The translations under genes and the position numbers were made by a program. Shown in pieces: positions 1 to 7,300 of a stretch of 21,900 nt of DNA. The DNA is from a virus. Each line of letters begins with the position of its first letter. The first letter of the stretch is position 1. Under the pieces are notes generated by a model. The model saw only the letters and a program-made list of their open reading frames with translations. It made no database searches and was not told the origin of the DNA. Where the stretch lies: the IMG/VR virus record IMGVR_UViG_3300031957_003345, positions 1 through 21,900 of that record; one strand, 5' to 3'.

Positions 1-10
1 ACTGTGCCAT
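1..10 (-). CDS. start of a further late gene (first three codons only)
   Basis: An ATG at 10-8 on the minus strand follows the stop of the preceding gene by two bases (TGA TT ATG), and GCA and CAG follow before the window ends. The tight spacing matches the other junctions here, so this is probably the next gene of the transcription unit. In T4 the large terminase gene 17 follows gene 16, and gp17 has not appeared by this point, so it is a candidate. Three codons cannot identify it. Confidence 0.35.
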
Positions 11-12
11 AA

Positions 13-336
13 TCAGTCAACCCATTCTAGTTTTGAAGGATGATATCTCCTTGCGTTTTTAATATTAAAGTTCTTTTCTTCTACTGGATAGATGTTATGT
101 ACCATTGCACCAGGATATTCACTCTGAAGTTTTTCAGCTAATTCCTGCTTTGATGGTATTCCAGTCTTTGTTACCATCTCAATTCTATATATGCTATTTT
201 GCCAAGTTATATCGGCAACATAACTCTCACCAACTTCCTCTTGAGATTGTTGATCTTGAGAGTTGATGTATAGGTTTCCGTTGAAGTCTCCAGAGATATT
301 GACTGACTCTGACATAAATTGTTTGAATGATTTCAT
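13..336 (-). CDS. small protein with T4 internal-protein-like N-terminus and a domain shared with its upstream neighbour
   Basis: This 107-residue protein is of unknown function. Its first residues, MKSFKQFMSES, resemble the capsid-targeting sequence of T4 internal head proteins (MKTYQEFIAE type), which the prohead protease gp21 cleaves after the Glu. Here the equivalent cut would follow Glu10. Residues 41-79 form a compact alpha/beta-looking segment with W45, Y50, M54, P61, QE64-65, Y74-P-G76 and V79. The same spacing recurs in the 496-residue protein just upstream, at W333 to V368, with one single-residue shift. The C-terminus is basic and aromatic (ARRYHPSKLEWVD). The start ATG overlaps the upstream stop by one base (TAATG), indicating translational coupling. 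That it is an internal virion protein is inference from the N-terminus; it could equally be a cytoplasmic accessory protein. Confidence 0.85.
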   Translation of the reverse strand: MKSFKQFMSESVNISGDFNGNLYINSQDQQSQEEVGESYVADITWQNSIYRIEMVTKTGIPSKQELAEKLQSEYPGAMVHNIYPVEEKNFNIKNARRYHPSKLEWVD

Positions 337-1826
337 TAGTTACAATTCCAAGCTCTAAGGGACTTATTGATTCTGCTATCGGGATCTCTAGCAGTTTTGG
401 CAGAAGTTAGTTTTTTCTTCATGCCTTTCATCCTTGCACAGAATGATGCTCTTCTCTTGTTGCCAACCTTCTTAGAAGGTGCTTTTAGATCAGAACCAGG
501 ATTCTCTTTTTCGTAGGACTTACGTCCTTTTTCATTGAGACCACCAGACTCAGACTTTCCTGCTTTCTTAGTCCAAGCAGCACCTTCATTAACATCCTTC
601 TCACCATCTGACATAGGATGAGGATTGATTGCAGGAGTTTTTATCTTTTTCTTGTGAGCAACACCCTCAGAAACCTGCAGGAATTGCTCACCTGGTTTTA
701 CATCAGCAATTTCCATATATCTTACTCTACCACCAGGATAGACTTTTTGAATCTCAAGTTCAACTTCTTGTCTAGTAGGTCTCTTTGCTTGTGGGAAGAA
801 CATCTTGATGGAATATCCTTTTCCTCTCCAAGTAACCATAACAAATAAGATGTTACCAGTCTTTGCAGGAACTCTTACTGCTTCTTCAATCTCTACACCC
901 TCACACTCGCAAGGATCGCAACTGCAGTATGGACAAACCTCATCTTTTCTTTCTTCTGGTTCTACCTCTTCTTTTCTGGTCTTCTTCTTTTTAACGCAGT
1001 TTGGGTATCTCTTACCAAACATGGTCTTCATACCTTTCTTTTCATATCCATCCCAACAAGCTTCACCAAAAACGTTAGATCTCCAGTCAGAAAATTCTTC
1101 TTTAGTACTATTTCCCCAATTAGCAGCACCTTTCTTACGACACTTAACTAATGCACCTGATGCATATGCAGAAGGCCATACGGAATAACGAGACTTAACT
1201 TTATGATAGCAAGCATCTTTTGTGCCACTACCCTTTCCCTTTTTATCTTTTTCTTCTGTCATTGCTTCAATATCATAAGTTTCATAACTCTCAATATCAG
1301 GTGCGTTTGATTTCATTGGTTCCTTCTCGATGATGTCGTTAATTACCGCGAATGGTTCACCGTATGCATCAGTAAGTTCTACTTCTTCTTTTTTATCTGT
1401 TGCAACATAAGTTGGTTTAGCAGCACCCGATTTACTCTGTTGACCAGGATCTGCATTTTTCTTTCTTCTAGAAGCAGAAAGTCTTTCTTTCTTGCTCATA
1501 CTAGAACGTTTTGATGAAGAAACGCACTTTGGAGTTCCTTCACCTGGTTCATCACTAGCACAGGTTCCACCTGTAACTACATTAACCCATCCACCTTTTC
1601 CATCTTTAGATTTGGATCCTTTAAACCATTTACGAAGATTTCCCTCACTCACCCCGCCACCATTTTCACCACCTTCAGATGACTCACCATTTCCATTATC
1701 TTTTTTAGTATCTTCATCATCTTTTTCAATTATGCCACTACGACCTACATGCCAACCGAGAGGAATTTTTTTACATTTCTTGTCGGTATAGCACCAGTAA
1801 TATCCTGGTTTGCAGGTCTTTGCCAT
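336..1826 (-). CDS. lysine/cysteine-rich mosaic protein of short phage modules, unknown function
   Basis: This 496-residue, strongly basic protein has 16 cysteines and little predicted hydrophobic core. It reads as a string of short modules: residues 1-29 (C5, C12, C18 around GYYWCYTDKKCKK); 61-145 (LRKWFK, GGWVNVVTGGTCA, then a Ser/Lys/Arg stretch); 203-237 (DACYHKVKSRYSVWPSAYAS and two Cys); 244-280 (FSDWR, ACWDGYEKKGMK, YPNCVKK); 298-308 (CPYCSCDPCEC, a metal-binding-like cluster); 319-386 (a domain shared with the following 107-residue protein); and 416-496 (AWTKKAGKSESGGLNEKGRK to RAWNCN, Arg/Lys-rich with two Cys). Acidic, low-complexity linkers separate several modules. From memory, similar short modules occur singly in small proteins of marine phages and some giant viruses; no function is established. 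DNA or metal binding is inference. A candidate late promoter lies 22 nt upstream of the ATG, and there is no clear Shine-Dalgarno. There is no signal peptide or membrane segment. Confidence 0.88.
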   Translation of the reverse strand: MAKTCKPGYYWCYTDKKCKKIPLGWHVGRSGIIEKDDEDTKKDNGNGESSEGGENGGGVSEGNLRKWFKGSKSKDGKGGWVNVVTGGTCASDEPGEGTPKCVSSSKRSSMSKKERLSASRRKKNADPGQQSKSGAAKPTYVATDKKEEVELTDAYGEPFAVINDIIEKEPMKSNAPDIESYETYDIEAMTEEKDKKGKGSGTKDACYHKVKSRYSVWPSAYASGALVKCRKKGAANWGNSTKEEFSDWRSNVFGEACWDGYEKKGMKTMFGKRYPNCVKKKKTRKEEVEPEERKDEVCPYCSCDPCECEGVEIEEAVRVPAKTGNILFVMVTWRGKGYSIKMFFPQAKRPTRQEVELEIQKVYPGGRVRYMEIADVKPGEQFLQVSEGVAHKKKIKTPAINPHPMSDGEKDVNEGAAWTKKAGKSESGGLNEKGRKSYEKENPGSDLKAPSKKVGNKRRASFCARMKGMKKKLTSAKTARDPDSRINKSLRAWNCN

Positions 1827-1848
1827 GATGTTTATGACTTAGTAAAAT

Positions 1849-1855
1849 TATTTAG
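1849..1855 (-). promoter_or_regulatory. candidate T4-type late promoter for the 496-residue protein
   Basis: On the minus strand the sequence is CTAAATA, close to the core of the T4 late consensus TATAAATA, with 22 nt before the ATG. It sits in the 13-mer CTAAATAATTTTA (1855-1843), which is repeated exactly upstream of gp13. The TAA stop of the preceding fibre gene is inside the motif. Confidence 0.5.
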
Positions 1856-3987
1856 TTCAGTTTCCTTTTAAGTTCATCAATCTGACGTTGCTGATCTTTG
1901 ACTGCTTCAATTAAGAGAGCAACAATATTTTGATAAGCAACAGACTTGACACCTGTAGCATCTTCATAAACAACATCAGGAAGAATTGATTCAACTTCTT
2001 GTGCAATCAAACCTAAGCAATGATCACCAGTATTTTTGTGATCATATTCAACACCACGTAAACCTGTTACTTTGTGAAGTGCATCTGTAATTGTCTCAAC
2101 ATTCTTCTTAAGTCTCTCGTCAGAGTTTGCAGTAACTGTACCAGCACAAGTCAGATTAGTTCCATTAAATTGTAAGTTTGCTGATGTAGTAGCAACGTTG
2201 TTGTTATCCTTATAGAGAACTTGATTTGCATTACCAATATCATTTACATCAGTACCACCTTCAATCTGAACAGTACCAATACCAGTAGCAATGTCGATTG
2301 TAACTTGACCAGCACCAGGACCTCTGAAGTCAATGGTTGTTGCACCACTACCAACATATCCACCTTCAGTAGCAAGACCAACTCCAGTAATAATATTACT
2401 TAGATTGGATCCATCACCAACAAATGTATTTGCAGTAACAATACCTAAGAACTGTGCATTGTTCATTGATAGAATATCACCATTACTATCAATATCACAA
2501 CCTTTAATCAAATTAATAGTTGCAATACCAATATTATCATCAAGAGGCATATTCAGGTTGGTTATATTAGTATAAACCGCCTGACTCATAATACCAGAAA
2601 CTGGATTAATATGGAATGCAAGAGGATCAAGTCTTACTACACCATGATCATCATATGATGCATACTGATGCTTATCACTCGCAATACCAGTTACTCTACC
2701 GTAACCGTCAGTTTCAACAGTGGTTATAAAATATTTTTCTTCGGTAGAGTCTGTAAAAGTATTTGATGTTGATACGACTGCAAGATCAATATCGTCTGCA
2801 TTTACTTTTATGCGATCAGAACTTGCAGTACCAACGTTAATAACAGATGCTTCTTTATACAGACCATCACCTGCTTCTACCTGACCCGCAGCAGAGAACT
2901 GAGTGAACTCTAATGTAGAGAAACCAACATAACCACCACTAACAAATGAAGGATTAATATCAATAAGAACGAAACCATTTGCTTGGTTTACAGTACCGTT
3001 CGTAACGAAGGTGAACGCACCAGCAACGATCTCATCTGGTTGGTCGAAGTCTTGTGCTCTTTCTAGAATCCATGGACTAGATACACTTCCAGTATCTTTA
3101 ACTGCATAGAATCCATTCTGGAATTCAATGGTCTGATCCTTAATTAGAAGTCGGTCCTCAAGTTCTACTGTGTATCCATCAAGTACCAATAAACCATTTG
3201 AAGATGAATATAAAGAAGCACCGATACCTAGTTCACTATTACCAATACCTGCTGATGGACCATCTTGATAAACAGCACTGGCTAGATTTTCTGTAGAACC
3301 TGCAGAAACTGCCTGCTGAATAACAAGTGCTGCGGTTGCGAAGAGGTCAACGTATTCTTTACTGGCCAGTTCGTTTGCCTGGGTGGGTGACTTATCTGAA
3401 ACAAATACCTTTTCTACATTAAGTTCACTAGAAATTCCAACATTGCCTGTTACATATAATGTTTCTGATCCAAAAAGAGTATCACCAATAGCAACTCTCT
3501 TCAAAGTTGTATTATATACCAACCCTTCTGCACCACCAAATTCTCCATTATCATTAAACTGAACATAAGTATTGTCACCAACAGGATCAAATGGATCGAC
3601 TGTAATAGTTGCAATACCTAGGAAAGAATCTGCAGTAACACTATCACCAACAAAGTTTAATGTTTGAACACTACCTGCACTACCAACTGTCACACCTTCT
3701 TCTTGAATGGTAATACCACCAAAAGTAATTTCTGGTGTTCCCCAAGCGACAGAAGAACCCGTAGAAATTAGGGTTAATCCTTGCTCTCCTGGACTATTAG
3801 TATAGTCATATAGTGCATTATGTAACTGCATATTACCATTAACGGTAAGTTGATATGCAGCTTGAGTTGTTCCGAAACCAACTCGTCCCTCAGTTACTTC
3901 AAGAACTGTTTCATTTGCGGAAAAATCTTTTATTCCCAGAGATAGTGAGGTTTCTCTACCTGAAAAAAACCTTTTACGTGCTTGCAT
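1852..3987 (-). CDS. tail-fibre-like structural protein with C-terminal S74 intramolecular chaperone domain
   Basis: This is a 711-residue, beta-rich, probably trimeric fibre or spike. The N-terminal part has short motifs typical of marine phage fibres (VGFGTTQAAYQLTVNGN near residue 37, then LTLISTGSSVAWG). Residues of roughly 207-390 hold the common fibre module with SKEYVD, then DRLLIKDQTIEFQNGFYAV, then VAGAFTFVTNGT. The last 90 residues are a Peptidase_S74-type chaperone: SDERLKKNV begins at S622 with K627 five residues later. This is the Ser/Lys spacing of the catalytic dyad in endosialidase-type chaperones, followed by GLIAQEVESILPD and a coiled coil (AVKDQQRQIDELKRKL). In that family the domain aids trimer folding and is cut off in cis at the Ser. 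Release here is therefore expected just before S622. The ATG is preceded by GGTATTAAATCA, a weak ribosome site. It could be receptor-binding or decoration; the exact virion position cannot be read. Confidence 0.9.
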   Translation of the reverse strand: MQARKRFFSGRETSLSLGIKDFSANETVLEVTEGRVGFGTTQAAYQLTVNGNMQLHNALYDYTNSPGEQGLTLISTGSSVAWGTPEITFGGITIQEEGVTVGSAGSVQTLNFVGDSVTADSFLGIATITVDPFDPVGDNTYVQFNDNGEFGGAEGLVYNTTLKRVAIGDTLFGSETLYVTGNVGISSELNVEKVFVSDKSPTQANELASKEYVDLFATAALVIQQAVSAGSTENLASAVYQDGPSAGIGNSELGIGASLYSSSNGLLVLDGYTVELEDRLLIKDQTIEFQNGFYAVKDTGSVSSPWILERAQDFDQPDEIVAGAFTFVTNGTVNQANGFVLIDINPSFVSGGYVGFSTLEFTQFSAAGQVEAGDGLYKEASVINVGTASSDRIKVNADDIDLAVVSTSNTFTDSTEEKYFITTVETDGYGRVTGIASDKHQYASYDDHGVVRLDPLAFHINPVSGIMSQAVYTNITNLNMPLDDNIGIATINLIKGCDIDSNGDILSMNNAQFLGIVTANTFVGDGSNLSNIITGVGLATEGGYVGSGATTIDFRGPGAGQVTIDIATGIGTVQIEGGTDVNDIGNANQVLYKDNNNVATTSANLQFNGTNLTCAGTVTANSDERLKKNVETITDALHKVTGLRGVEYDHKNTGDHCLGLIAQEVESILPDVVYEDATGVKSVAYQNIVALLIEAVKDQQRQIDELKRKLN

Positions 3988-4002
3988 TGATTTAATACCG
4001 TA

Positions 4003-4341
4003 TTAGAAGTTGGATGTCTCCAGAACAGATGCAACTAATTTTAATACACCTGATGCACTACCATTAATTGCTATTTTATCACCTGTCTGCAATACAAGTT
4101 TACCGTTAAGTAAACTCAAACTGTCTTTAGATGCGACTGGATAATCTATCACAAGTGCTGTTTCTGTCGACTCTCTTTTATGATAAAGACTTAATGTTTT
4201 TGTTGTTACATCAGTATTAGTTACTTGAATTAATAGAAACACTGATGTATATCCAGTTGGTGCAGTATAAATTTCTTCTGCTGCACCTGTAGAAACTGTA
4301 TGGGTAACTGTTCTAAAGTTGTTAACTGCAACTGCTGCCAT
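4003..4341 (-). CDS. small beta-rich virion protein, fibre-associated
   Basis: This 112-residue protein sits between two fibre genes. It looks like a single beta-sandwich: alternating hydrophobic strands (SVFLLIQVTN, TLSLYHKR, ALVIDYPV, KLVLQTGDKIAI, LKLVASVLET) with no signal peptide or membrane segment. Similar short proteins accompany fibre genes in cyanophage genomes and are usually labelled structural; I do not know a proven role. It starts three bases after the stop of the 1480-residue fibre gene. Its strong Shine-Dalgarno AGGAGGT is encoded by the last codons of that gene, so the two are translationally coupled. A fibre-tip, collar or head-decoration role are the plausible options. Confidence 0.85.
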   Translation of the reverse strand: MAAVAVNNFRTVTHTVSTGAAEEIYTAPTGYTSVFLLIQVTNTDVTTKTLSLYHKRESTETALVIDYPVASKDSLSLLNGKLVLQTGDKIAINGSASGVLKLVASVLETSNF

Positions 4342-4344
4342 GAT

Positions 4345-7300
4345 TTAACCTCCTAGTGCTAGAATAAATGGTGTAACGCTGTTGAACAATGATTTAATAT
4401 AAACACGACCTGAGATCGTTCCAGTTGCCTGGTCAATTTGAATACCATCACCAATTCTGAAGTTACCTGCCTGGTCAGTACTTGTATAAACTACAAGACC
4501 ACCGTCCTCTTGAACAACTTCATTGTCTTGAATGATGATACCTCCGACTGAAGGTCTTGCGGTCAAGATAGTATTACCTGCACCGACATATTCAAATGAG
4601 TGTGAAGATGTAATCTGCAAACTCTGACGAGATATGTAGGCAATTTCACCACCCGTTAAATCATTATTTAGTCCTTGATTCATGGTGACAGTTGAAATTC
4701 CATTACTAGGAAGTGTTGAAGAAGCAACTTTAAAGTAAAGTGGTTGCATTCTCTGGACTTCAACAGTTGCCGTTACACCACTAGTAGGTGGTGTAATTGT
4801 GATTGTTGGGAAAGAATCTTTTTGATATTGAGTTCCAGAGTTGGCAACCAAGAAATCAACAACTTGTCCATCTTCAATAATTGGAATACCTTGTGCAGTA
4901 ATTCCATCTGGACCTGTTGGATCACTGAAAGTAACTCCAGGAACAGCACCTTCATAACCAGAACCTGGATTGGTGATCTTAACTTTTTCTACAGAGTAGT
5001 AAAGTTCATCAAAGAATAATGTTTGACCATCATAAGGTCTTTGAGTTCCAACACCACTTAGTGTAACTCTTCTATCACCAATATCGTATACTCCTTGAGC
5101 AATTGTTCTACCAGGATTACCTGGTTTTACAACTTCAGCAGTTTGTCTGTAGTTGGAACTGGAGTTTTCATCACCAACACCCTTAGAAACTAGACCAAAC
5201 TCACCGAAGGAAGAGTTTGAGTTTGTAAGGTCGCACTGACCACCTGTAAGGGTTACAATTGCTTCATTGCAACAAATGGTAAAGATAGACACCAACTGAG
5301 CATATGCACCGTTTGTGATGGATACTCCGATACCACCTTGATTATATTGGGTAAAGGAGTCAACACTCATTGAACCCTGAACACCTAGTTCATCTTTATC
5401 ACCAGGATCAGCATCGAAACCATCGATTCTCATACCGATACTATTTTCAATAAAGGTAGTACAGTTTCTAATGTAAGGACCTTTTAGAACTGGACCATCA
5501 GTACCAGGAGAGAATGACGGATCATTTTCAAAGTCGGATCCAGCACCACTGTTTCCAGGGAATCTGGTAGAAATTCCAGAACCACCATAGTTCACTGCAG
5601 ATGTTGCTGCGGAAACAAATGTATGTACATATCCTGCACCGAAAGCAGGAATTGAACCAGCATTAATTGTAAATGTGCTTGATGTTGTCTGAGAGATACC
5701 TACAAACTTATCATAAATTGGACTTGTTTTATCTGGATATCCAATTGTAGTGATGTTGCCATCAGAGTTACAAGTAAAGTTGATAGAATTTGGTGTAAGT
5801 TTTACTTTATCTGAAGTTGTTAGTGGATGACCTGCTACAGTAACTGTTAACGCACCACCAACTGGATCATAAGTTGCATTTGTTGGAGTTAGATAAAGAG
5901 GTTCTTGAAGTGCTCTAAAACCATCTTCGATGATTGCAGTACAAACACCTACTGCAGTATTAACAGCAGAAATAACATTCTTACAGTTACCAATAGTATT
6001 ATTATTGCCAGTATCAGAATCAATCTGAATACTTACGTCTCTAATTTGACCAATATCTGGTCTGAAAGTTCTTGTCTTCTGAATTGTTCCACCACTTTCA
6101 TATACATGGAGGAAGGTTGAAATACCCACATTAATCTTAACCTGAGTATCGGAAACATAATCTTGAACTTCAAAACAATCACCAAATACTCCACCATTAG
6201 GGAAGATTGTAGTAGTAACACCGATTCTTGCTTCACCACCAGAAGCATAAGTGTGACTAATAGTGGAGATTCCAACGTTGGTGTAAATTACAGTTCCTGC
6301 AGTTCCTACATAAGCATCAAAGACATAATCGTTACTTTGAATGTCTGGGAAGACTGTAGTTGTAACACCTGCTTGCACAGTACCACCAGTATCGTATGTA
6401 TGTGCAATTGTTGAGACACCAACGTTTACTTCAAATTCTGTAGTGCTATTTACAGTATCAACTGTAAATACATCAAATCCATATCCATCAATACTATTTT
6501 GACTTGATCCATCTGGGAAAATAGTTGTTGTAACACCAGCATGTTCTGCAGCACAAGTGAATGCAATATTCTTGAGTTGTACTGGTTCACCTTGAAAAAC
6601 ACCAGATGCAGATGAAGTTGTAACAGTGATGATACCTGCAGTTTCGTCATATACTACATTACTAATATTTACAACTGGTCCAAGACCAGAATCACCACAA
6701 CTAAATGTGAGATTGCGTAGTTCAAATTCATCACCAGAACTTAGACCATGATCGTTATCTAGAATAACGGTACTAAAACCAGACTGTCTATCATACTGGA
6801 AGTCATAAACACCAATACTATTATTGTGAGTAGCACAACTAAATCCAAGACCAGAAAGTTTAACAGTATCTTTTGATGTTAGTCCGTGTCCAACGTTGGT
6901 GGTAACAGTAAGAATACCAGCAGTTGGAGAGTAATTTGCACCACTAATACTAAATGCAGTTCCAATAGTATAAGAACCATCTCTTACGTTATTAATAATT
7001 CTTCTTGAAATATCCTTCGAGTATTCTAGTGCAATAACTGATTGCTCATATTCATCAGGATCTACAAGAATGCCAGCAAGTCTATTACCATTAGCATCAA
7101 AATAAGATTTGCCAGCACCAACAACTTTCGTATTACCACCACGGGTGATGTCATAACAAACAGCTTTTAGGATCTTAGCAACATCACGACGGCACTTATT
7201 TTGTTCTAATCTAGCACCAGTTGTAATACCTGGAAGGCTATCAGTATTACCAGCACCGATTGCACTAGTTACAATTCCAACTAGTTCAGTGATGTCATTG

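Noticed and set aside
618-1791. Several plus-strand open frames opposite the 496-residue gene
   Set aside because: They are antisense shadows of the Lys/Ser/Glu-rich gene, giving Phe/Ser/Leu-rich translations without ribosome sites or recognisable motifs.
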